From: JBGPJM01 sp041485385
GTDB taxonomy: Bacteria > Planctomycetota > Phycisphaerae > Phycisphaerales > UBA1924
Length of the DNA stretch: 43,443 bases
Assembly: GCA_041485385.1 (NCBI GenBank)
Contig: JBGPJM010000016.1
Span: forward strand, 1-43,443
Direction of reading: 5' to 3'
The stretch's first letter is position 1. Every line of letters starts with the position of its first letter. The notes under the pieces are model-generated. The model made no database searches. It saw nothing but the letters and a program-made list of their open reading frames with translations, and was not told where the DNA came from. The position numbers and the translations under genes are program-made. Positions 25,695 through 36,581 of the stretch are shown here, piece by piece.

Positions 25695-25955
25695 TCATCC
25701 CGCCTTGGCCCAGTGGGTCTCAAGGAGGCCCAGGCGGATCAGGAACGCCGTGGACTCCTCGACCTCGAACGGGGTGAAACGGGCAAGGCACGCCGGCTGG
25801 GCCGCCGTGCCCATCAGGCTCGGCGGGTATGGCACGTGACGCACGGACCCCCCCTTACTTCCTGCGTCGTCGATCATCTCGCGGATCGCGTGCACGACGG
25901 CGTCGGCCGTCTCGCAAAGACGATCGGCACTGAGCTGCTTACGAGGGTCGGTCAT
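25695..25955 (-). CDS. Small conserved-looking protein of unknown function
   Basis: 86 residues (MTDPRKQLSADRLCETADAV...). Not recognised. It is mostly helical with one motif-like stretch, HVPYPPSLMGTAAQPACLARF, and two cysteines. There is no signal peptide. The evidence that it is real is its excellent ribosome site: AAAGGAGA 9 nt before the ATG. It converges with yceH and diverges from the LysR gene. Confidence 0.7.
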   Translation of the reverse strand: MTDPRKQLSADRLCETADAVVHAIREMIDDAGSKGGSVRHVPYPPSLMGTAAQPACLARFTPFEVEESTAFLIRLGLLETHWAKAG

Positions 25956-26182
25956 GGTGCTGGTCTCCTTTCGATCAGTCCAAGCTCCAACACGGCCTTC
26001 TTATCGGCGCGTGGGCGGCCCTGATCCACAGCTACGATGCCGGAACCCGCGCCAGATCGCACAGAATGCATGAGGCGCAGCTGTTGCTACCTACCCTGAA
26101 ACGGCGGCGATACAAGGCCCGAACGGAGCGATTCGTCGCGTGCGGCGACGCTCCCCGCGCGACCGTGCGAGCAGAGGTCTCC

Positions 26183-27097
26183 ATGGAACTGACCCCGCTG
26201 CGGTACTTCATCGCCATCGCCCGGGCAGGGCACATGACCAGGGCCGCCCGGACCCTGGGCGTCACGCAGCCCGCCCTGTCGGCGATGCTGCGCAAGCTCG
26301 AGGCCGAGGCGGGGGCCGATCTGCTCCACCGCACGGGCCGGGGGGTTGAGCTGACGGACGCGGGTCGCGTGTTCCTGCAGCACGCCGAGGAGGCGGTGCG
26401 CGGCGCCGATGCCGGCTTGAGGGCCGTGCGCGAACTCACCGGTCTTGAGCGAGGCTCCATCCGTGTGGGTGGCGGCGCGACGGCGATCACGTACCTTCTG
26501 CCGCGGGTCGTGTCGGCGTTCCGGCGGGCGCACCCCGAGCTCCGGTTCTTTGTTCGCGAGGCCGGGTCGTCGGCGGTGGCGGGGGCGGTGGCCTCGGGGG
26601 AGCTGGACTTGGGGATCATCACGCTGCCGCTCGGGCAGGCCGGCGACGGAGACCTGCTCACGATCAGGCTCGTCGAGGATGAGCTGCGGCTGATCGTGCC
26701 GCCCGGGCACGCCCTGGCCGGGCGCCGGCAGTTCCGCTGGGCCGATCTGGCGGGAGAGTCGATCGTTGCGTTCGAGGCGGGCACGGCGGTGCGCGCGGTG
26801 ATCGACCGCTCTTCGGCTCGGGCGGGCGTCGCGCTCAACGTGGCGATGGAGCTGCGCTCGATCGAGTCGATCAAGCAGATGGTGGGCGCGCGGATCGGCG
26901 TCGGGTTCGTCTCGAGGTTCGCGCTGGGGGAGGGGGAGGGGCTGGTGTGCCGCGACGGAGGCCTGTCGCGCGAGCTGGCCGTGGTCCGCCGGCGGGACCG
27001 CATGCCGTCGGCGGCGGCCGCGGAGTTCGAGCGGAGGCTGCTGGCGGCGACGGCGAATCGGCATGCCGCCGGGGCGCGGGGCCGGAACGGCTCATAA
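26183..27097 (+). CDS. LysR-type transcriptional regulator
   Basis: 304 residues. The N-terminal winged helix (1-65: LRYFIAIARAGHMTRAARTL, VTQPALSAMLRKLEAEAGADLLHRTGRGVELT) is a textbook LysR DNA-binding domain. A periplasmic-binding-protein-like effector domain (about 90-290) follows and keeps the GELDLGIITLP hinge. AGAGG lies about 6 nt before the ATG. It reads in the same direction as aconitase, which begins 95 bp downstream, so it may act on that gene. The GATTGATT repeats in the gap fit a LysR site but do not prove it. The effector is unknown. Confidence 0.93.
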   Translation: MELTPLRYFIAIARAGHMTRAARTLGVTQPALSAMLRKLEAEAGADLLHRTGRGVELTDAGRVFLQHAEEAVRGADAGLRAVRELTGLERGSIRVGGGATAITYLLPRVVSAFRRAHPELRFFVREAGSSAVAGAVASGELDLGIITLPLGQAGDGDLLTIRLVEDELRLIVPPGHALAGRRQFRWADLAGESIVAFEAGTAVRAVIDRSSARAGVALNVAMELRSIESIKQMVGARIGVGFVSRFALGEGEGLVCRDGGLSRELAVVRRRDRMPSAAAAEFERRLLAATANRHAAGARGRNGS

Positions 27098-27101
27098 ACA
27101 C

Positions 27102-27158
27102 GATTGATTGAACATGTAATCCTGATTGATTCGACTCATGCCGATAGGGCGCTACGGT
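27102..27158 (+). promoter_or_regulatory. Aconitase promoter with paired GATTGATT repeats
   Basis: GATTGATT occurs at 27102-27109 and 27124-27131, 22 bp apart, two helical turns. A candidate promoter has -35 TTCGAC (27130-27135), a 17-bp spacer and -10 TACGGT (27153-27158). The second repeat overlaps the -35 and the first lies one step upstream, the layout expected for an activator of the LysR kind. The adjacent LysR gene is a candidate. Confidence 0.45.
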
Positions 27159-27192
27159 AGGAGCATCAGGTCCGTTTATTCAGGAGCTGCCC

Positions 27193-30015
<2,823 letters not shown>

Positions 30016-30090
30016 CGAGCGCGGATGGGACCAAGGCTGATAGTGGGGACTGCGCAGGTGGCAGGCCGCTTGTGGCTACGCTCCCGGCGA

Positions 30091-30112
30091 GGGCAGCACC
30101 GGCGCACTGCCC
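30091..30112. terminator. Hairpin between convergent acnA and btuF-like genes
   Basis: GGGCAG (30091-30096) pairs with CTGCCC (30107-30112) across a 10-base loop in the gap between two convergent genes. There is no T tract. Confidence 0.3.
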
Positions 30113-30134
30113 GCAGGAGGGCCGGATCCTCGCC

Positions 30135-31139
30135 TCACCCGGGGGGCCACCGCTCGTACGGGAACTCCGCCGGCACGACCTCGGGGATGCCGCTCAGGTA
30201 CCCCACCAGAAACTCGTACGCGTCCACTAGCCGCGGCCCCGGCCGGTTGAACATCTGGCCGCCGTCGACCAGCACAACGCGCCCGCGCTGCACGGCCGGC
30301 AGTTCACTCCACCATCGGCGCCGGGCCAGCAGGGCGGTCTCGCGGCGCGTCTGTTCCAGAGTCAGCCCGCAGGGACAGACGATGACGACCTCCGGGCGGG
30401 AGGCGACCAGCACCTCCGGCGGCACGGTGACCGACCTTCCTGCCGCGCGGAGCGTCGAGCCTGTCGGGCACGCCGCGGCCCCCGCGTTTTCGATGGGCAC
30501 CGTCGGGTTGAGCGGGTGTCGACCGCCGGCCCGCTCGATGAGCTGCGGCGTCCAGTGCCCGCCGATGAAGAGCGGGTCGGTCCATTCCAGGAACGCCACC
30601 ACCGGGCCGTCGGTGAACGGCGTGACGAACTCGGCCGCCCGGTACATGCGTTCCCGGAGCGCGACCACGGCCTGTTCGGCCGCCTGCTCCCGACCGACCG
30701 CTCGCCCCACGGCGAGCAGGTCGTCGAGCATGCCCTCGACCGTTGTGGGATTGAGCGAGACGACGAGGGGCTGCGGAGCAAGCGCGGCCGCGACCTCGCG
30801 GACGGTGGCCAGGTCGATCGAGCAGACGTGGCACAGATGCTGCGTCAGGATGACGTCGGGACGGAGCGAGCGGAGCAGCTCCGTGTCGAGCGTGTAGAGC
30901 GATCGCCCGCCGCCGCCCTCGGCGCTGAGCACCTGTCGTACGTCGCGGTCGACCTGGGCCGCCGATCCGAACGTCGTCCGCGCCGCCGTCAGCGCGGGAG
31001 CCCGGGCCACCGAGAGGGGGAAGTCGCACTCGTGCGAACGACCGACCAGCAGGTCCTCGCCGCCGATGGCGCAGAGGATCTCCGTGGCCGACGGGAGCAG
31101 GCTGACGACGCGCGGCGACCGGCCACGGCTGTTGGGCAT
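30135..31139 (-). CDS. BtuF-like cobalamin-binding protein without signal peptide
   Basis: 334 residues. The opening PRVVSLLPSATEILCAIGGEDLLVGRSHECDFP is the hallmark of BtuF-type helical-backbone binding proteins, as are LRPDVILTQHLCHVC and FLEWTDPLFIGGHWTPQLIERAGG. BtuF binds vitamin B12 in the periplasm for the BtuCD importer. This copy has no signal peptide or lipobox, and no importer genes are nearby. It is more like the cytoplasmic cobalamin-binding relatives, perhaps for storage or as part of a B12-dependent regulatory system. TAGCAT 6 nt before the ATG suggests a leaderless transcript. Confidence 0.87.
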   Translation of the reverse strand: MPNSRGRSPRVVSLLPSATEILCAIGGEDLLVGRSHECDFPLSVARAPALTAARTTFGSAAQVDRDVRQVLSAEGGGGRSLYTLDTELLRSLRPDVILTQHLCHVCSIDLATVREVAAALAPQPLVVSLNPTTVEGMLDDLLAVGRAVGREQAAEQAVVALRERMYRAAEFVTPFTDGPVVAFLEWTDPLFIGGHWTPQLIERAGGRHPLNPTVPIENAGAAACPTGSTLRAAGRSVTVPPEVLVASRPEVVIVCPCGLTLEQTRRETALLARRRWWSELPAVQRGRVVLVDGGQMFNRPGPRLVDAYEFLVGYLSGIPEVVPAEFPYERWPPG

Positions 31140-31145
31140 CGGCGG

Positions 31146-31151
31146 ATGCTA
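31146..31151 (-). promoter_or_regulatory. -10-like box before the BtuF-like gene
   Basis: On the minus strand TAGCAT ends 6 nt before the ATG at 31139. No Shine-Dalgarno is seen. Confidence 0.4.
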
Positions 31152-31329
31152 TCGGTCGCCGCCGCGGACGGCCGGGCATCCACAGGCCGACCCCCGCCCG
31201 ATCGCGGACGGGGTGTCACGGCCAAGTAACGCCGTTCGGACGATCGGCACTCCGAAAGCGGGTATAACGTTCTCTTCGGAAACCGCAGGAGGCCGAATCA
31301 TCACACGCCAGGCTCCAAACCGACAGGGG

Positions 31330-33909
31330 ATGAGGAACAGTGCCGGTGCCGCACGCCGGTTTTCGCTGCTGGTGGCGGCGGGCGCGGCCGTCGCGCTCTC
31401 CGGCGCGACGCTGCAGGCCCGCCAGGATGCCGGGGACCCCAGCGGGGCCCCCCCGTCTACTCCCCCCGGGCCTCAGCCCGAGCCCGCTGCGACCGAGCCC
31501 AAGGCCCAACCTGACAAGCAGCCGCCGCCCCCGCCCGTGACGCCCGGCATGATCACGTTCACCTTCACCAACGATGTCGAGTTGACGCTGCTGGTGAACT
31601 TCGTACGCGACGAGCTGGGCATCCAGATCGTCTACGCCGATGCGGGCCTGCAGGGCCAGAAGGTCGTCCTCACCGCGCCGGTGACGGTGCCGAAGGAGAA
31701 GGTCCTGCAGTTCCTGACGTTCCTGCTGGAGCAGAAGAACTACACGATCGTCCGCAACGAGCTGGGGATCTACATGGTGCAGCCCAGCCAGGGCGTGGGG
31801 GCCGGCGGCGTGAAGGGCGACGACCCGTTCAGCCCGACGCAGGTCATCCCCACGCCGGGGATCAAGCCCAGTTCGCTCTCCAGCGCCATCCAGGCTCTTG
31901 GCACGGCCCAGGGCGGCGCGGTGGTCCCGCTTGACGAGATCGGCGTGCTGCTGGTGACGGATTCGCCGCGGCGCACCCAGATGATCCGTGACCTTGTGGA
32001 GCGGCTCGTGAAGGAGCGGGAGCAGGTGTCGTACCAGCGGTACGAGGTGCAGCACATCGCCGCCTCGACGGCCCTCGATCGGATTCTCGCGCTGATCGGT
32101 GAGAGCGGCGCAGGCCCGGGGCCGCTGAGCGCCGCGCAGCCGACGCCGGGGGGCAAGGGGCCGGCCGGCCAGGGCAGTGTGCAGGCTCAGGCCTTCGGCG
32201 CGAGCGGGGCCCTGTCGTCGCTCGGGGCGCAGCTGAGCGTCGACCCGCAATCCAACGCCCTGCTGTTCCGGGGGCGCGCCAGCGACGGCCACTTCGTCGA
32301 GAGCCTCCTCAAGATCGTGGATGTTCCCAACTCGCTGGTCTCGGAGTGGTACCCGGTGGCCGGGCGGACAGCCGAGGCGGTGGCCGCGGCGGGTGCTCGC
32401 GAGGGGCTGGGCGACGTGACGGTCTACGAGTCGGGCCAGCCGTCCACCAGGCAGCCTGGGGGCCTGCCGACGCCCCAGCAGCAGCCGCAGCGGCAGCAGT
32501 CCCAGCAGACGCAGCAACAGGCGCTGATCGGTTCGGGGTTCGTCATTTACCCCGAGTCCGGCGGGTTCATGTACCACGGCACCGAGACGCAGCACGCGCG
32601 CGTCAAGGAGCTGGTGAAGAACCTCGAGCCGCTCACGAAGGGCGAGGAGCTTGTCTACGAGTTCTACAAGCTCAAGCACGCCAAGGCCGAGGACGTTGCC
32701 GACATTGTTCAGAACCTGATCTCGGGCCAGGTGCCCTCGGGGAACCGGGGCAACATTCTCGGGCGGGATCTGGGCCAGGGTACGGATCGGAACCGCTCCC
32801 GGCGTGACCGGAGCAACCGCCAGAATCGGACTACTCCGGCGGCGGACCAGCGGCAGCCCACACCCGGGGCCGGCGGCAGCGCCCAGGGCGCGATCGTCGG
32901 CGACGAGGACACGTTCGTCCTGGCCGACGACAAGAACAACCAGATCGTCGTCAAGGCGCTGCAGCGCCTCCAGCCGCAGTTCAAAAACCTGATCGACAAG
33001 ATCGACCTCCGGCGCCCGCAGGTCTACATCAATGCCCAGATCGTCGCGGTCACCTCCACGGAGGAGTTCAGGCTCGCGTTCGAGACGCAGATTGTCTCGG
33101 GCCAGTTCGGCGTGAACACCAACTTCGGCTTGGGGACGATCGCGTCGGGGGGAATTACCGGCAACAAGGTGGTCAACACCGGCCTGGGGGGCCTGACGGC
33201 GGCGGTGATCAAGTCCGAGTACGTCCCCATCATCATCACGGCGCTGCAGAACAACGTGGACACGCGCATCCTCGCCACCCCGCAGCTCCTGGTGGACGCC
33301 AACGAGGCGGCGTCGGTCAGCAGCGAGAACGTGGTGCCGACGCAGGTCTCCAGCCAGAGCAACGCGACCACGATCACCTCCGTGGGCGAGTCGGCCCGGG
33401 CCGGCACGACGCTGTCGGTCACGCCGCAGATCAGCGAGAGCTCGGTGAAGATGGACCTGGAGATCACGCAGTCCAGCTTCACGGGGAGTGCGGCCGCGGC
33501 CGGCCTGCCCCCGCCCAGCCAGGAGAACACCATCACGTCGGCGTCGGTGACGGTCCCGCCGGATTCGACGATCGTGGTGGGGGGGCTGACCCTGGAGTCG
33601 ACCGCCAAGACCATCATCAAGGTTCCGCTCCTGGGCGACATCCCGCTCGTCGGTCAGCTCTTCCGGGACACAAGGAACTCGCTGCAGAGGACAACGCTGT
33701 ACGTCTTTATCACGCCGACGATCATGCGAGACCCCAACTTCGCCGACCTGCGCCTGTTGACCCAGCGCCCCCTGGCGGAGTCGAACCTGAAGGCCTCGGA
33801 CTACATCCCGCCCCCCGAGCCCGTGAAGATGCGGATCCTCGAAACCCCCCCGCCGCGCGACACCGATCTGGGTGTGAACACCGTCGAGCGGCGGCGCCGC
33901 CGGCCATAG
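31330..33909 (+). CDS. Type II secretion / type IV pilus secretin (GspD/PilQ-like)
   Basis: 859 residues. A signal peptide (1 to about 30) and a Pro/Glu-rich linker precede N-domains (about 75-145: TFTNDVELTLLVNFVRDELG, QIVYADAG, LLEQKNYTIVRNELGIYMV). Further N-domains at about 190-285 and 335-500 are broken by a Gln-rich linker (PQQQPQRQQSQQTQQQ). The secretin barrel is at about 565-800 (INAQIVAVTS, VPIIITAL, ATPQLLVDANEAASV, TIVVGGLTL, KVPLLGDIPLVGQLF, LYVFITPTI). It forms the outer-membrane gate. The start is uncertain. The strongest ribosome site, AGGAGG (31287-31292), lies 37 nt before this ATG but 7 nt before an in-frame ATC at 31300. gspE follows 92 bp on. Confidence 0.93.
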   Translation: MRNSAGAARRFSLLVAAGAAVALSGATLQARQDAGDPSGAPPSTPPGPQPEPAATEPKAQPDKQPPPPPVTPGMITFTFTNDVELTLLVNFVRDELGIQIVYADAGLQGQKVVLTAPVTVPKEKVLQFLTFLLEQKNYTIVRNELGIYMVQPSQGVGAGGVKGDDPFSPTQVIPTPGIKPSSLSSAIQALGTAQGGAVVPLDEIGVLLVTDSPRRTQMIRDLVERLVKEREQVSYQRYEVQHIAASTALDRILALIGESGAGPGPLSAAQPTPGGKGPAGQGSVQAQAFGASGALSSLGAQLSVDPQSNALLFRGRASDGHFVESLLKIVDVPNSLVSEWYPVAGRTAEAVAAAGAREGLGDVTVYESGQPSTRQPGGLPTPQQQPQRQQSQQTQQQALIGSGFVIYPESGGFMYHGTETQHARVKELVKNLEPLTKGEELVYEFYKLKHAKAEDVADIVQNLISGQVPSGNRGNILGRDLGQGTDRNRSRRDRSNRQNRTTPAADQRQPTPGAGGSAQGAIVGDEDTFVLADDKNNQIVVKALQRLQPQFKNLIDKIDLRRPQVYINAQIVAVTSTEEFRLAFETQIVSGQFGVNTNFGLGTIASGGITGNKVVNTGLGGLTAAVIKSEYVPIIITALQNNVDTRILATPQLLVDANEAASVSSENVVPTQVSSQSNATTITSVGESARAGTTLSVTPQISESSVKMDLEITQSSFTGSAAAAGLPPPSQENTITSASVTVPPDSTIVVGGLTLESTAKTIIKVPLLGDIPLVGQLFRDTRNSLQRTTLYVFITPTIMRDPNFADLRLLTQRPLAESNLKASDYIPPPEPVKMRILETPPPRDTDLGVNTVERRRRRP

Positions 33910-33958
33910 AGTCTGGATGGCGGGCGGGGGTGGCCGGCTGAGGAACGCGTCCGGGAGC

Positions 33959-33986
33959 GGGGTTGGGGTTGGGATGGGGGTGGGGG
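33959..33986 (+). promoter_or_regulatory. G-quadruplex motif in the gspE leader
   Basis: Runs of 4, 4, 3, 5 and 5 G separated by TT, TT, AT and T, an excellent quadruplex sequence on the coding strand. It ends 15 nt before the gspE ATG, so in RNA it could cover the ribosome-binding region. Confidence 0.6.
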
Positions 33987-34001
33987 TGGCAGGCGAGGTT
34001 C

Positions 34002-35768
34002 ATGGCGAGGAAGTTGTTCTCATCGATCGGGAGGAACGGCGGAACCGGCGGCAACGGCGCTCGCCGTGCGCCCGGCGCGCAGCCGGCGCCGGGTTCCGCG
34101 CTCGCCACCGCCGACTGGGCCCGCATCGCCCGGCGCTTCGGCCAGCTCGAGATCAAGCCCGAGCAGCTCCGGTCGTTCCCGCAACTGCCCGGGTCCGACG
34201 AAGAGCCGTGGGACGTGCTCCTCTCGATGCTCGCCCTCGACGAGCACACCGGTCTGGCCAAGCTCGCCGAGCGCACCGGCCTGCCGCTGGAGGCCGAGCC
34301 CAAGCTCCAGGAATCGGCCTCGAAGTTCTACGAGCTTGTCCCGCCGAACCTGGCCCGCGAGCGCCTGGTCGCGGGCCTGTCCAGCGACGGGCACGTGATG
34401 ACCGTCGCCACCGCCCAGCCCATGCAGCCGGCCGTCTTCACCATGCTCGAGGACCGGCTCGGCATGCCCGTGCGCCTGGTCCTCTCCCCCCGCGCCGCCG
34501 TGGTCAACCTCATCAACCGCGGCTTCGAGCAGAAGCAGGACCTCGTCACCGAGATCGTCGAGGAGATGCCGCTGGATCAGAGCGCCATCGAGTCGGCCGC
34601 CGGCTCGGTGCGCAACTCCACCGACCTCCTGCAGCTCGCGCGGCAGACGCCGGTGATCCGGCTGGTGAACATGATGGTCTTCGAGGCCCTCCGCCGCCGG
34701 GCCAGCGACATCCATGTCCACCCCATGGAGACCAAGCTGGCCATCCGCTTCCGCATCGACGGCATGCTCGTGGACGCCTTCAGCCCGCCGCTGTCGCTGG
34801 CGCCGGCGATCTCCAGCCGCCTGAAAGTGATGACCGAGCTGGACATCGCCAACCGCCACTCGCCCCAGGACGGCCACTCGACGGTGCGGGTCGGCAGCCG
34901 CAAGATCGATATCCGCCTCTCCGTGATCCCGACCGTCTACGGCGAGCGGATCGTCCTGCGACTCCTGGACCAGTCCCAGACGCGCCTGACGCTCGATGAC
35001 GTGGGCATGTCGCCGGCAATGCAGGAAGACCTCCTGGACCTGGTGGGCCGGAACACGGGGATCATCCTGGTCACCGGCCCGACCGGCTCGGGCAAGACCA
35101 CCACCCTCTACGGCGCCCTGGGGAAGGTCGACCGCACCAGCCGCAACGTGATGACCGTCGAGGACCCCGTCGAGTACCACCTGGAGGGGATCAGCCAGAC
35201 GCAGGTGAACGTGAAGCGCGGCGTGACGTTCGCCAGCGGGCTGCGGGCGCTCCTGCGTCAGGACCCAGACGTCATGCTCGTCGGCGAGATCCGCGACAAG
35301 GAGACGGCCGAGCTCGCCGTGCAGGCCTCCCTCACCGGCCACCTGGTGCTGGCGACCCTGCACACCAACGACGCCCCCAGCGCCATCGCCCGCCTCGAGG
35401 ACATCGGCATCGAGCGGTACCTCATCACCTCCACGCTGCTGGCGGCCATGGCCCAGCGCCTGCTCCGGCGCACCTGCAAGGCCTGCCGCGGCACGGGCAA
35501 GCCGACGGAAAGCACCGGGGCCGCCCGCGGCCCCTGGGGAGACCGGTGCGAGAAGTGCTTCGGCACCGGCTACTACGGCCGGATCGCGGTCTTCGAGATC
35601 ATGCGCATGACCGACGAGCTGCGCCGCATGACGGCGCAGGGGTCCGACGCGATCACCATGGGCGAGGCCGCGCGCACCGGTGGGATGAAGACGATGTTCG
35701 ACGATGCGCGCGAGAAGATCGGGCTGGGGCTGACGACCGAGGCGGAGATGAACCGCGTGCTGCGGTAG
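34002..35768 (+). CDS. Type II secretion / pilus assembly ATPase (GspE-like)
   Basis: 588 residues. A basic Gly/Ala-rich N terminus leads into the N-terminal type II secretion E domain (about 45-190), which docks on the inner-membrane platform. The ATPase domain has Walker A GPTGSGKT (359-366, K365), the Asp box TVEDPVEY, Walker B LRQDPDVMLVGEIRD and the His box LVLATLHTNDA. Two CxxC pairs, C492/C495 and C516/C519, form the zinc finger found in GspE and PilB. It powers secretion or pilus extension together with the upstream secretin. No other T2SS genes follow. Start at 34002: the frame extends upstream into the G-tract, and GCGAGG precedes this ATG. Confidence 0.95.
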   Translation: MARKLFSSIGRNGGTGGNGARRAPGAQPAPGSALATADWARIARRFGQLEIKPEQLRSFPQLPGSDEEPWDVLLSMLALDEHTGLAKLAERTGLPLEAEPKLQESASKFYELVPPNLARERLVAGLSSDGHVMTVATAQPMQPAVFTMLEDRLGMPVRLVLSPRAAVVNLINRGFEQKQDLVTEIVEEMPLDQSAIESAAGSVRNSTDLLQLARQTPVIRLVNMMVFEALRRRASDIHVHPMETKLAIRFRIDGMLVDAFSPPLSLAPAISSRLKVMTELDIANRHSPQDGHSTVRVGSRKIDIRLSVIPTVYGERIVLRLLDQSQTRLTLDDVGMSPAMQEDLLDLVGRNTGIILVTGPTGSGKTTTLYGALGKVDRTSRNVMTVEDPVEYHLEGISQTQVNVKRGVTFASGLRALLRQDPDVMLVGEIRDKETAELAVQASLTGHLVLATLHTNDAPSAIARLEDIGIERYLITSTLLAAMAQRLLRRTCKACRGTGKPTESTGAARGPWGDRCEKCFGTGYYGRIAVFEIMRMTDELRRMTAQGSDAITMGEAARTGGMKTMFDDAREKIGLGLTTEAEMNRVLR

Positions 35769-35842
35769 GCCCTCGCGCGGAGCCGGAAGGGCTGCCCGGG
35801 GACAACTCATGCGTCGCCACGCGGCGCGGGAGGAACTCGACG

Positions 35843-36526
35843 GTGCCCGACGCCCTGGCTCTGGAGATCTCGAACCTCCGCTACCGCTACGCCGGCGAGT
35901 CCGAGCGGGTGGTCGACATCCGCTCCCTCCGCCTGGCCCCGGGCGAGCAGGCCCTGCTCACCGGCGGCTCCGGTTCGGGAAAGAGCACGCTCCTGCAGCT
36001 CATCGCCGGCCTCCTCGAGCTCGGCGGCGGGCACGGCGAAGGCGAGGTCCGCGTTGCCGGCACCCCGATGCACTCCCTCCACGGCGCCGCCCGCGACCTC
36101 TTCCGCGGCGAGCACATCGGCATGATCTTCCAGACCTTCAACCTCCTCGGCGGCTTCACCGCCGCCGAAAACGTCATGGCCGCGCTCATGTTCTCGCGCA
36201 TCCCCCGGCGCGACCACCGCAAGCGCGCCGAGGGCCTCCTTGCCCACATGGGCCTGCGCGAGCCCGGCAAGCTCGTGGACAAGCTCAGCGTCGGCCAGCA
36301 GCAGCGCGTCGCCGTGGCCCGCGCCGTGGCCTGCGACCCCGTTCTCGTGCTCGCCGACGAGCCGACCGCGAGCCTGGACCCGGAGAACGCCGGCACCGCC
36401 ATCGAGCTCATCCAGCAGACCTGCCGCGAGAAGAACGCCGCGCTGCTCTGCGTCAGTCACGATCCGGCCATGGCGGCGCTGTTCCCGCGCCGGGAGTCCC
36501 TGACGGCCCTGGCGGGTGTCGCATGA
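35843..36526 (+). CDS. ABC transporter ATP-binding protein (MacB/LolD-like)
   Basis: 227 residues with a GTG start, supported by GGGAGGAA about 8 nt upstream. Walker A GGSGSGKS at 41-48 (K47), Q-loop FQTFNLLGGFTA, signature LSVGQQQR, Walker B VLVLADEPTASLD and the switch histidine in CVSHDPA. The MacB/LolD branch works with FtsX-like permeases, as here: the permease gene starts 55 bp later and a DUF3299 gene ends the run. It energises the export or handling of a substrate at the inner membrane rather than import with a binding protein. Substrate is unknown; see the permease. Confidence 0.93.
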   Translation: MPDALALEISNLRYRYAGESERVVDIRSLRLAPGEQALLTGGSGSGKSTLLQLIAGLLELGGGHGEGEVRVAGTPMHSLHGAARDLFRGEHIGMIFQTFNLLGGFTAAENVMAALMFSRIPRRDHRKRAEGLLAHMGLREPGKLVDKLSVGQQQRVAVARAVACDPVLVLADEPTASLDPENAGTAIELIQQTCREKNAALLCVSHDPAMAALFPRRESLTALAGVA

Positions 36527-36581
36527 AGGGCCCCGCACCAACAGGAACACCCGACGCAGGCGACGGAACGGGCGCATACGC

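Noticed and set aside
34020..35810. 596-codon frame opposite gspE
   Set aside because: Shadow of the ATPase; no motif or signal.
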